Source: Thermoplasmata archaeon (lineage in GTDB: Archaea > Thermoplasmatota > Thermoplasmata > Thermoplasmatales > Thermoplasmataceae). Taken from it: a DNA stretch of 64,000 nucleotides. Below the pieces are notes generated by a model. That model was not told the origin of the DNA and ran no database searches. It saw only the letters and a list, made by a program, of their open reading frames with translations. The DNA lies in contig JAJZXS010000018.1 of assembly GCA_021806295.1 (NCBI GenBank), positions 1 to 64,000 on the forward strand, given 5' to 3'. Shown here one piece after another: positions 52,340 to 61,592 of the stretch (the stretch's first letter is position 1; each line of letters begins with the position of its first letter). The translations under genes were made by a program, and so were the position numbers.

Positions 52340-53719
52340 TTATTTATCTACCTTCGGTGTTAGTTTATCCAGCTCCTGAAAATCTATGTTAATTGCATTC
52401 TCGCTCCTGGTTTTGAAAGATTTTGCAATTATCATATAATATTCATTATTTCTATTCAGATTAACTGATAAAGATTTATATTTTAAATCATGAAAAATCT
52501 GCATACCATCGACATTATCTGAAAATTTACATTCAATAAAGCAAATATCACCGGTTTCCTCATTTACTGCAACTGCGTCTATTTCTATGTCCTTGTACCA
52601 GAACCTTTTAACATTTGTAGGAGTAAATGGGAGTTTTATAATGCCTGTATTTAACATTTCAATGACTATCTTCTCAAATGCATGTCCATAATAAATATTT
52701 AAATCATTTTTGATTGCTTCCAATACTTTACCGGTTTCATCAATTTCAAGCATTGACAAATTTGGATAAATGAACCTATAATAAAAGTTCAAAAAAAAGT
52801 CCTTAATTTCATATATACCTCTGCGTTTCATGTTAGCAGGCAGTATATAATCAATGAGACGAATAGAAATAAGTGTTTCAAGGTATTTTGATATATTACC
52901 TTTATCCATATGTACCGCATTTTCCAGTTTTCCATGAGTGTTATATCCCATTGATATATATCTGAGAATAAGTTCATAAACACGTGGCTCCCTGAACTCT
53001 TCCTTGAGAAGTATTTTAGGTTCCTGATATAATATTTCGCCCTTTGTCATTATCTTGTTTTTGATATTCTGTTCCACAGACATACTATTATCAGCAAGGG
53101 CGAGGTAAAACGGTACACCACCGAATACAGAATACAACTTTATCACTTCTTCAAAATTGTGATTATAAAAATGCCTGGCCTCTGAAATTCCGAATGTGGA
53201 AAGCTCAAGACTACTAGTCCTCCGGCCATACAGGGGTGATTTATAACTTAATAATTCATCCTCCATCATGCTGATGCTCGAACCGGATAATATAATATAC
53301 AGTAATGATTTATCCATCAATTCATCGTAGATTTTCTGCATTACCGAAACGATACCGGGTACCAATCCGAGTAAATTAGGAAATTCGTCAAGCACAATAA
53401 TAATTTTTTCTGATTTGATTTCGTTGATAAAATATTTGAACAGATTATAAAAATCTGTCTCGAGGTCAGCGAAATACGCTTTTCCTGTTATGGATGCAAA
53501 CTGTAGTTTCAATTCATCTAAATTGTTAATAATACTATCCTGCGTACATAAATGATATATGTGTCTTTTATTTTCAATAAATTTTTTTATTAATTCGGTT
53601 TTTCCTACCCGGCGTCTCCCGTAGATGATGATTAATTGTTTTCTGTTTTCACGGAATTTAGTTTCCAGTATTTTCAATTCCAGGTTTCTGTCAATAAATT
53701 GTTGTAGCATAATTATCAT
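52340..53719 (-). CDS. Archaeal AAA+ ATPase with DUF234-type C-terminal domain
   Basis: FIDRNLELKILETKFRENRKQLIIIYGRRRVGKTELIKKFI; IIVLDEFPNLLG; IEIDAVAVNEETGDICFIECKFSDN nuclease-like motif. Confidence 0.9.
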   Translation of the reverse strand: MIIMLQQFIDRNLELKILETKFRENRKQLIIIYGRRRVGKTELIKKFIENKRHIYHLCTQDSIINNLDELKLQFASITGKAYFADLETDFYNLFKYFINEIKSEKIIIVLDEFPNLLGLVPGIVSVMQKIYDELMDKSLLYIILSGSSISMMEDELLSYKSPLYGRRTSSLELSTFGISEARHFYNHNFEEVIKLYSVFGGVPFYLALADNSMSVEQNIKNKIMTKGEILYQEPKILLKEEFREPRVYELILRYISMGYNTHGKLENAVHMDKGNISKYLETLISIRLIDYILPANMKRRGIYEIKDFFLNFYYRFIYPNLSMLEIDETGKVLEAIKNDLNIYYGHAFEKIVIEMLNTGIIKLPFTPTNVKRFWYKDIEIDAVAVNEETGDICFIECKFSDNVDGMQIFHDLKYKSLSVNLNRNNEYYMIIAKSFKTRSENAINIDFQELDKLTPKVDK

Positions 53720-53972
53720 AATCTAATTACAACTAAATATTTAAAACATTTTATCAAGTAGTCTGCATTATCATTATGTAATACATCTATGAGAGTCAGT
53801 TACAATATTGATGAAATACATACCACAAAATTCAATTTTTGAACATTTTATAAGCGATATTTTAAACTTATGGAGCCATTACCAAAACCATATTTTTAGT
53901 ACACTTTTCTAATGTGATACTAAATATTTAAAAATATGATTCATTAAGAAAAAAAGTATCTAGAATAAAAAT

Positions 53973-55355
53973 TTATTTTGATCCGGTGCTGGGAACATTT
54001 CCAGCATGCTCCTCTTCAGCATTGATTTCCTCCAGAGTCTTCCCTTTTGTTTCTGTTCCAAGGAAGATAGTTGCAAGTAGACCTATGACCGCTAGTGCAG
54101 TAAAGAAGAAAAGGCTACCGCTGAAACCGTATGCCGTAACTATAAAGGGAAATGTGGTTATCCCAAGGATAGCCCCTATTCTGCTAACAGAAGTACCGAA
54201 TCCCTGGGCTGTTGCCCTGTCTTCTGTAGGAAACAGCTCTACTGGATACACGAAATCTGTAGATCCTGGGCCTATGGCCTCAGTAATATAAAATATAAGA
54301 AACAGTACAAATATCAGTGCCCCTTCAGTTACAAATGCAGTTTTGTTAGGCACATAATAGGTGACTATACCTAATGCTGCAAGGGACACAACCATTCCGG
54401 AAAATCCTATAATAGTAATTCCTTTCCTTCCTATTCTATCAATCAATACTATGGCTGTAAGGCTACCCAGTATTGCGAATATATCGAATATGCCTGAACC
54501 TAAAACTGCCGTCCTCGCTTTTAAGCCAAGTAACTCCAGTATTGTGGGGCTGAAGATGCTGATGCCATAAAATGAAGCGTCGAAGGTGAACCAGAATATT
54601 CCAATGAAAAGCAGGCTCTTGATATACTTTCTGCTGACGAGATCGCTCAATGGATTTTTATTATCCTTTTTAATAACTGTAAGGTTGTCCGATGTTCCAG
54701 TAAGTTCTTTCTCTACATCTGATGCCTCCTTTGTTTTTCCCTTGTTATTGAGCCATCTTGCCGATTCCGGAACATCTCTTCTTAATACTAGAATTATTGC
54801 CGCAGGTATGATTCCCAGTAGGAACATGTATCTCCAGGACTGTGGACCTAGAGACAGAAGCAGGTAGCCAGTTCCAGCTGCTACTGCGGCACCGACAAAC
54901 CATGCCAGAACGTTTGTAACTAATAATTTCCCTCTGTACTTTACCGGTGAAAATTCACTTATAATCGTTGTACCTATTGCATAATCTGCACCAAGACCGA
55001 GGCCAAGTATGAACCTCATGATAAATAAGGAGGCGAAATTCCATGAAAATGCTGTTGCTATGGTTAGAATAATAAAAATGACCATATCATACATATACAT
55101 GGTTCTTCTTCCGTATAAATCAGTAATATACCCAAAAAGGGTGGCACCCACTAACATACCTATGATTGTTGAAGCACCTATCATAGCTTTCCCGAAATCA
55201 GTATTCAGATCAAATGCTGTTTTAGACATCACTATAAGGGCTACCGATATAATGGAAATATCATAGCCATCAAGAAATGTCCCGCCAACAGATAGTGCAG
55301 TGATTTTTTTATGCAAAGAATTCATCTTTGCGTTATCTAGAGCATTGTATGCCAT
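53973..55355 (-). CDS. MFS transporter (sugar/phosphate porter-like)
   Basis: 460 aa 12 TM; GYITDLYGRRTMYMYD; FILGLGLGADYAIGTTIISEFSPVKYRGK. Confidence 0.9.
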   Translation of the reverse strand: MAYNALDNAKMNSLHKKITALSVGGTFLDGYDISIISVALIVMSKTAFDLNTDFGKAMIGASTIIGMLVGATLFGYITDLYGRRTMYMYDMVIFIILTIATAFSWNFASLFIMRFILGLGLGADYAIGTTIISEFSPVKYRGKLLVTNVLAWFVGAAVAAGTGYLLLSLGPQSWRYMFLLGIIPAAIILVLRRDVPESARWLNNKGKTKEASDVEKELTGTSDNLTVIKKDNKNPLSDLVSRKYIKSLLFIGIFWFTFDASFYGISIFSPTILELLGLKARTAVLGSGIFDIFAILGSLTAIVLIDRIGRKGITIIGFSGMVVSLAALGIVTYYVPNKTAFVTEGALIFVLFLIFYITEAIGPGSTDFVYPVELFPTEDRATAQGFGTSVSRIGAILGITTFPFIVTAYGFSGSLFFFTALAVIGLLATIFLGTETKGKTLEEINAEEEHAGNVPSTGSK

Positions 55356-55467
55356 GAATATTCATAGGCAATATGTATTTAATCAAAATCCCAATATAAA
55401 ATAGAACCCAATGTACATATATATATTAATATATATAAAATATAAATGAAATTTTAAAAAAATATTT

Positions 55468-56793
55468 TTATCTGGAATGCTTTACGAATAAAACCAAAAC
55501 ACCTGCTAATCCTGCAAATATAGCCATTCCATAAACTCCTGCAACGAAAGAATGTGTTACAACTTCCAGGCCACCGACTACTATTGGACCAACAGCACCA
55601 CCGAGGTTACCGAGACCGTTGATAAGGCCTATAGAGGCTGCGGAGCTTTCCCTTGTTAAGGATTCCTGAGGTATATTCCAGAATACTGGCAGGAATGTAA
55701 ATATTCCAATGGCCGATATTGTAAAGAATATAAAGGATACCACTGCGTTAGATATTGTGAAGGCACTCAGGGTTAATCCGATGAAGGCAATAAAGAATAT
55801 AATTGCAGTCAGGCGTTTTCTATCTCCTTTCTTATCGGAATACCTTAAGATGAATATCAATGCAATTGCTGCGACTATGTATGGTATATCAGACAGGAAA
55901 CTGGCTTCTGCTGCATGCACATGTGCAAATGATTTTATTATGGACGGCAGCCAGATAGAATACCCATAAAGCGCTGTTACACCTAAGAAATAAACTACTG
56001 TTAAGATAATAACATCAGGTTGCATTAAAGCTTCTTTCCATGAAACCTTTATCGGCTTGTTCTTCTCCTCCAGATCCAGATCGCCCTGTAGCGCATCTCT
56101 TTCCCCTTTTGACATCCATTTTGCCTGTTCCGGAAAATCGGTTAATACCACCCACAGAATGGCAACAGATATCAATGCCAGTATTCCCTCTATGACGAAA
56201 AGGTATCTCCATCCAGGATTATTTCCGTATACAAGAAATATTTCTCCAGAAATAAGTCCACCGAATATTCCAGCAACAGGTATAGCAGCATTGAAGAAGC
56301 TATTTGCCACTCCTCTTTCAGATTCAATAAACCAGATTCCCATGAAGAACATCACACCAGCGTAGAATGGTGCTTCTGCAAGACCTAGAATGAATCTGAG
56401 GGCATACACCTCAGGAACGTTTGAAACAAATCCTGTAGCAATTGTAATTATTCCCCATGCAGTGAAGGCCACTGCGAATATCTTTCTTACACCAACCTTA
56501 TTGATCCGTAATGTTGTAAAAACCTGTGGTAAAGCATACGCCACGAAGAACAGGGCAGAGGCAATACCCGCTATTAAATCAGCAGATGATGCCGGTGCCC
56601 CGATGTCCGTGAACATCCCGGCCGAAATGGCATAGGAAAGATTCACCCTATCCAGAAAGTTTATAACATAAAGGAAAAACAGTATTGGTGCTATTCTTAT
56701 ATATCTCTTTTTCAGAGATGATGCAACACTGACTTTAGTATTTTCCATAGGGTGTGGTAAAATGGTATTATATAAAATGTTGCATGATAACAT
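55468..56793 (-). CDS. MFS transporter (anion:cation symporter-like)
   Basis: 441 aa; FLDRVNLSYAISAGMFTDIGA; RFILGLAEAPFYAGVMFFMGIWF. Confidence 0.9.
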   Translation of the reverse strand: MLSCNILYNTILPHPMENTKVSVASSLKKRYIRIAPILFFLYVINFLDRVNLSYAISAGMFTDIGAPASSADLIAGIASALFFVAYALPQVFTTLRINKVGVRKIFAVAFTAWGIITIATGFVSNVPEVYALRFILGLAEAPFYAGVMFFMGIWFIESERGVANSFFNAAIPVAGIFGGLISGEIFLVYGNNPGWRYLFVIEGILALISVAILWVVLTDFPEQAKWMSKGERDALQGDLDLEEKNKPIKVSWKEALMQPDVIILTVVYFLGVTALYGYSIWLPSIIKSFAHVHAAEASFLSDIPYIVAAIALIFILRYSDKKGDRKRLTAIIFFIAFIGLTLSAFTISNAVVSFIFFTISAIGIFTFLPVFWNIPQESLTRESSAASIGLINGLGNLGGAVGPIVVGGLEVVTHSFVAGVYGMAIFAGLAGVLVLFVKHSR

Positions 56794-56921
56794 TTGTCAA
56801 TATAAGACCATATGCAATAAGCCCCCTATAGTTTTTTATTCAGTAAAACACCGTAATTATTATGGATATTTCAATAATAAAAATGAGATAAAATTATATA
56901 CTCATAAAATAATATTTATTC

Positions 56922-57842
56922 ATGGATAAATACGTACATTCTGTTCTATCTTCACTGGATTTCCCGTGCCATGATTATTATAAATTCTCTGACAGGCCCA
57001 CGCCATACGTTATCTCTAAACGTTATGGCTATCCCCCAGTATCCATATATAAGACATGGAAAACCCTGAAAACAAACGGAACCCTCAATGGCTTAATATT
57101 ACTTCCGGCACTTAATAGAAAATTTTACTATATTATTACAGGAGTTTCATTATCAAATATACATACTATGGAGAATAATCTTGATCACCTATATTTCCTG
57201 GAATATTTTTACCTTATTAAAATATATAAAGCCATGCATAAAGGGGTCAAAATATCATGTTCAGATGCTATTTTTGTTTCAATACTTGCTGAGTCTCCTA
57301 CAAGAGGTTACAGTTCATCAATAATACTGTGCAGTATAATGGGCATCGATTACCAGAATATTATTGATATAAATGGTACCTTAGGAGATACACTCTATAC
57401 TAGAGATCAGACAAAACTTTTATCATACCTATCATATTCAGACATCTCAACCTTAAGTTTTGCCCGGATATCAGAAGCTATGAACATTTCTGAGAGAAGT
57501 GCCAGAAGACAGGTTGATGCTTTATTGCAGCAGGGAAAACTGGATCTTCTACCGGTTATGGACCAGACAAAGATCCCTGAAATAAATACAGCCGCAGCAG
57601 TGATTATGAAATCTTCAATAAAAAACAATAAAATAGATGAAATTTCAATTGCACATTCTCCCCTAAAAATATGGGTTAAGGAGAGACCAAGTTTTTACTG
57701 TATCTTTTTTATATACAGTACGCTGGAGCATCTCGATGTAATTTCTGAGGAATTATATAAAAATCACATAGATTACTTTCTTTTTATTAGATTTAGAACA
57801 GTTTTTAATGCAATGATCAGGGAAAATTTTTTCGATAAATAG
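56922..57842 (+). CDS. Putative transcriptional regulator with two HTH-like segments
   Basis: TPYVISKRYGYPPVSIYKTWKTLKTNGTL and SFARISEAMNISERSARRQVDALLQQGKL. Confidence 0.7.
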   Translation: MDKYVHSVLSSLDFPCHDYYKFSDRPTPYVISKRYGYPPVSIYKTWKTLKTNGTLNGLILLPALNRKFYYIITGVSLSNIHTMENNLDHLYFLEYFYLIKIYKAMHKGVKISCSDAIFVSILAESPTRGYSSSIILCSIMGIDYQNIIDINGTLGDTLYTRDQTKLLSYLSYSDISTLSFARISEAMNISERSARRQVDALLQQGKLDLLPVMDQTKIPEINTAAAVIMKSSIKNNKIDEISIAHSPLKIWVKERPSFYCIFFIYSTLEHLDVISEELYKNHIDYFLFIRFRTVFNAMIRENFFDK

Positions 57843-58098
57843 GATTCATAGCCATATTTTATGCTGGAAATACTTCAATAGAGATTTTTTGTGTACTATA
57901 AAGTTTTATAAATATGCTTTCCAGTTCTGTTTTCATTTATCGTAATGAACTATTTATTAAATATAGATCTCCCGATTTGTGTGGATAAGAAAATATTAGC
58001 CTGTGGTGATTCGATAAACGAATACTGCCTAAAACTATAATGATCTGTAATAATTTTAAAAGCAATAAAATTTTATTCTACAATTTCATTATACACTT

Positions 58099-58254
58099 AT
58101 GGTTGCGAAGGTAACGGAATTTAAAGGACATAAAGTATTGACATTGATGAGCAGTGAGGAAGATAAGTATCCATTTACATTCGGAGTTGCAAAAGCTAAG
58201 TTAATTATGAATAATCTCGATGAGATAAAAAAATTTATTGAGGAAAATCAATAA
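58099..58254 (+). CDS. Small 51-aa protein, absent from the supplied ORF track
   Basis: MVAKVTEFKGHKVLTLMSSEEDKYPFTFGVAKAKLIMNNLDEIKKFIEENQ; ORF-like composition; stop is 10 nt before the next ATG. Confidence 0.65.
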   Translation: MVAKVTEFKGHKVLTLMSSEEDKYPFTFGVAKAKLIMNNLDEIKKFIEENQ

Positions 58255-58264
58255 CTATAAAATT

Positions 58265-58780
58265 ATGAGGATGTTTATAGCATCACCTGTAAAACTAACC
58301 AGAGAAATAGAAGATATTATAAAAGTGCTTTCCGGTAATAAAAATTTGAGGGTCACTGAACCTAATAATTTCCATCTTACATATTTATTTTTAGGTGATG
58401 TTAATATAATGGAATCAAACCGGATAACCAGTGAAATGAAGAATATTTCAGGTAAAAAGTTCGGGGCAAAAATTTCAGGCATGACAGCATTTCCGGATAT
58501 TTATCATCCCAAGGTTATAGCACTTGTTCTGGAAAGCCAGTTTTTTGAGGTTCTTTATAATTCTATATTGAAACGTTTACCAGAATATAAAAATAGTAAC
58601 AGGGGATTCCTGCCACATATAACCATTGCAAGGGTAAGAAATAGGGGAACGATGCCGTGGATATCCCATATGGTAATTCAAAATGAAACGTTAGGCATAG
58701 ATCGTATATGCCTTTTTAAAAGCACATTGACACGTGAAGGGCCAATATATGAAAGCATTTATTGCAATGAATTTCATTAA
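58265..58780 (+). CDS. thpR: RNA 2',3'-cyclic phosphodiesterase (2H family)
   Basis: MRMFIASPVKLTREIEDII; two HxTx motifs NFHLTYLFLGDV and PHITIARVRN. Confidence 0.88.
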   Translation: MRMFIASPVKLTREIEDIIKVLSGNKNLRVTEPNNFHLTYLFLGDVNIMESNRITSEMKNISGKKFGAKISGMTAFPDIYHPKVIALVLESQFFEVLYNSILKRLPEYKNSNRGFLPHITIARVRNRGTMPWISHMVIQNETLGIDRICLFKSTLTREGPIYESIYCNEFH

Positions 58781-58894
58781 TTATTTGATGCCGATACTAT
58801 ACTGAACGTTTATTTCCGCCAGGCAATTAAGTATTTTAACTGTTTGAATTTGTTTCACATATGAAAAAAATTTCGGTTATATTTATTAGTTATC

Positions 58895-59686
58895 TTGCCA
58901 TTTAAAAACATGGTATTAGAAAGACTTTATGTAATTCCACACGGTGATGAGATAATAGATATGCCAGATGAGGAAAGCAGGGAGATGCATAACAGGATAT
59001 TAGATCTAACCCGGGGTGACAGTTCGGATTCAATAATAGTGCTAACCCCGCATGGAATGACTCTTTCCAGCGGGATACCAATAATTAACACCGAAAATCT
59101 ATACGGTGAATATTCAACAAAGACAGCCAGGTTAGTAAGTAAGCATAAAACTGATAAAGAAATTGTGAGGAATATAGCAGCTGAATTCGGCAAGGAGATG
59201 GTGACAGTGAATTTTGCAACCTCCTCTGGACCTCTTTCCGTATTCCCCGAAGATTTCGGAACCATAATACCGTTAACGTTCTTCGGAAATCAGAAAATAA
59301 GCATAATATCGCAGCCCAGAATATCTGATACAGAGAAGCTCATGAGGCTTGGAAGAAACATCTGGAATACTGTGGATAGTATGGATATCAAAATCAGTGT
59401 TATATTCAGTGCCGATCAGGCACATACACACAGCAAATCTGGACCGTATGGATTTTCCGAATATGCCAAGCTCTATGAAGACAGAATCAGAGGGTATCTC
59501 GAGCGCGGTTCCCTGCAGGGGCTGGAAAACATGGAACAGGGCATGGTGGTGGAAGCCAAGCCGGACAGTTACTGGAATATGGTAATTCTCAATGGATTTT
59601 TGAAAAGTTCTGGGATGCAGGTCACCCTGGATTATCACTATGTTGAACATTATTTTGGTATGATGCTTGCCCACGGCGTAAAATGA
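58895..59686 (+). CDS. Class III extradiol dioxygenase (LigB)-like protein
   Basis: VLTPHGMTLSSGIPI; VIFSADQAHTHSKSGPYGFSEYAKLYE; overall LigB-like pattern. Likely start ATG 58910. Confidence 0.7.
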   Translation: MPFKNMVLERLYVIPHGDEIIDMPDEESREMHNRILDLTRGDSSDSIIVLTPHGMTLSSGIPIINTENLYGEYSTKTARLVSKHKTDKEIVRNIAAEFGKEMVTVNFATSSGPLSVFPEDFGTIIPLTFFGNQKISIISQPRISDTEKLMRLGRNIWNTVDSMDIKISVIFSADQAHTHSKSGPYGFSEYAKLYEDRIRGYLERGSLQGLENMEQGMVVEAKPDSYWNMVILNGFLKSSGMQVTLDYHYVEHYFGMMLAHGVK

Positions 59687-59848
59687 GGTTAATCCTTTTT
59701 CCATTACTGAAAGATAAAGAATTTCGGTTTAAATTAATATGACATTTATGTTTTTATCGTCTACCCATTTAGGTAGAATCCAAATTTTTAGTTTAAAATT
59801 TGTTTATATTTATATTTTTTAAATCATTTTCCATGAAATGGAAAATAT

Positions 59849-60412
59849 TCAGTAACCATAACCTGTTCCTGAGGATGAGGAAGCATATGTTTTACCTGAC
59901 ATAGATGCCATTGCGGATTTTGCCAATTTCTCTGTTACCGTTAGGGAAGTGCCATGCCATGCCACCACAAATATCATGTTCCCTCTGTATCCGAATGCGG
60001 TATTGTTATTTATAACTGTATATAAAAATCCACTATATGATATATTTACAGCATTTGAATCTTTTATATCTGATCCAGCACTGATAAATATGGTTTTATA
60101 TAATGCCTTTGCCTTAGAGGTTGAATTTGCATGGGCTTCTATAATTGTTACAAATGAAACTGGTGTACCGTTTATCGTTTTATTGAAGTATAAAGTTTCT
60201 TCTCTGCTTATATTGGAAGCAGGTCCACTAACTATGACCTTTGACTCATTAAGTTTAGAATTGTTGCCAATGTCAGTGTATATAGAACTTGAGGATGGGA
60301 ACCCGAAGTGAGGGCTGCTTTCAATCAAATAATATGAGACACCGCCCGCTATAACAACTATAACGATAATTACCACTATAATATATTTGAATTTCCTGTC
60401 CATATCACTCAA
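59849..60412 (-). CDS. Single-TM membrane-anchored hypothetical protein
   Basis: N-terminal FKYIIVVIIVIVVIAGGVSYYLI and Ser/Asn-rich ectodomain. Confidence 0.55.
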   Translation of the reverse strand: MSDMDRKFKYIIVVIIVIVVIAGGVSYYLIESSPHFGFPSSSSIYTDIGNNSKLNESKVIVSGPASNISREETLYFNKTINGTPVSFVTIIEAHANSTSKAKALYKTIFISAGSDIKDSNAVNISYSGFLYTVINNNTAFGYRGNMIFVVAWHGTSLTVTEKLAKSAMASMSGKTYASSSSGTGYGY

Positions 60413-60508
60413 GAATTTAACCCGAATATAAATAAAAATATTTATTTCAGTTTCTGTAAATAAATTGCATATAAATTTAAATTATATGTCATACTTTATT
60501 TTAACCTT

Positions 60509-60540
60509 GAAGCGGGAGCCTGTATCTTTATAGGGGAGAG
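60509..60540 (+). mobile_element. Degenerate solo sequence resembling the IS605-like right end at 117-158
   Basis: GAAGCGGGAGCCTGTATCTTTATAGGGGAGAG versus GAAGCGGGAAACTCCTATCTTTAGATAAGGGAGGATG at the left edge. Confidence 0.35.
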
Positions 60541-60644
60541 AAAACCACTTTGGAAGCATAATAACATAATTAACCTCTGTATAATTGCTGCAGGATATAT
60601 TATAAAGGAGAGAACATATTTATAGGCTACATAGATTGATCTAT

Positions 60645-60920
60645 ATGGTGGAACCATATGAAACTCAAACCAAATCTGGAAAGCTTGAAGAAAGAATTTA
60701 TGTTGATTCTGGAAAGTTTATAAGATATTCATACAAAGATAAAACCACAGGTAAGGTTACAAAGGATAAAATAATACTTTTAGGTAAGAATCAGACGGCG
60801 TATTTCCTCATACCCACAGGGAGTAAGGAACTGGCAATTAAGGCGAAATTTGACCTGAATGCATCGGTTAAAGATGGTGAATCCATCAAAAAACTTATAG
60901 ATTTTCTATCAGAGATTTAA
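60645..60920 (+). CDS. Small hypothetical protein
   Basis: MVEPYETQTKSGKLEERIYVDSGKFIRYSYKDKTTGKVTKDKIILLGKNQTAYFLIPTGSKELAI; ORF-like composition, no known motif. Confidence 0.55.
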   Translation: MVEPYETQTKSGKLEERIYVDSGKFIRYSYKDKTTGKVTKDKIILLGKNQTAYFLIPTGSKELAIKAKFDLNASVKDGESIKKLIDFLSEI

Positions 60921-61068
60921 TCCTTTATATATCCCTGTATAATTTGATTATAACAGGCAGTTCAATGCCCTTTTCAGATGAAACCGTAAAGTCTTCTTCA
61001 GTGGCTAATGGAAACTTTCTGCTTTTTCTACCATCATATTTTGAATTTATCCACAAATGATTCTTAAC

Positions 61069-61572
61069 TTATTTCCTTTTTAAATTTCTCTCTTTCGCAT
61101 AGTTAATTATATTTACTAGCATTTTGTTAATATTATCTATGCCTTCTTCATCTCCATTCTTTCTGAGATAGAAAGCCTGCCGTATTGTCTCTATGATAGG
61201 ATGACCTATTTCCCTTATCAACTCTTTCAGGACTTTATAATCCTCTATATCTGTAAATACATTTATATAGGGGAATTCACGGTCAATTGCATCAAAGATG
61301 GCCTGATCCCTGACCTCTTCATTTAGGTCCAGAACATTGCTTACAAATTTTTCCCCCTTCTCTGTAAGTGAATAATATTTCTTTCCTTTTCGTATATTAA
61401 ATGTAATAAAATTATCCGTCATAAGGCGGTTTAGTACAGGGATCAATGCGCCATTAGAAATGTTTTTTCCTGTTGCCGAATTATAAAGTTGCTTTGAGAG
61501 CCCATATCCTGTCATTTCTTTGAGGTTTAATATGTAGAGTATACGCAGGGAGTAATCATTCATATGAATCAA
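61069..61572 (-). CDS. PadR-family transcriptional regulator
   Basis: SLRILYILNLKEMTGYGLSKQLYNSATGKNISNGALIPVLNRLMTDNFITFNIRKGKKYYSLTEKGEKFV. Confidence 0.85.
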   Translation of the reverse strand: MIHMNDYSLRILYILNLKEMTGYGLSKQLYNSATGKNISNGALIPVLNRLMTDNFITFNIRKGKKYYSLTEKGEKFVSNVLDLNEEVRDQAIFDAIDREFPYINVFTDIEDYKVLKELIREIGHPIIETIRQAFYLRKNGDEEGIDNINKMLVNIINYAKERNLKRK

Positions 61573-61592
61573 TTCTTATAAAGTAAAAAAAT

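Noticed and set aside
55370-55460. AT-rich repeats (atatatatattaatatatat) between two MFS genes
   Set aside because: Low-complexity AT sequence typical of promoters in this genome; no specific structure beyond that.
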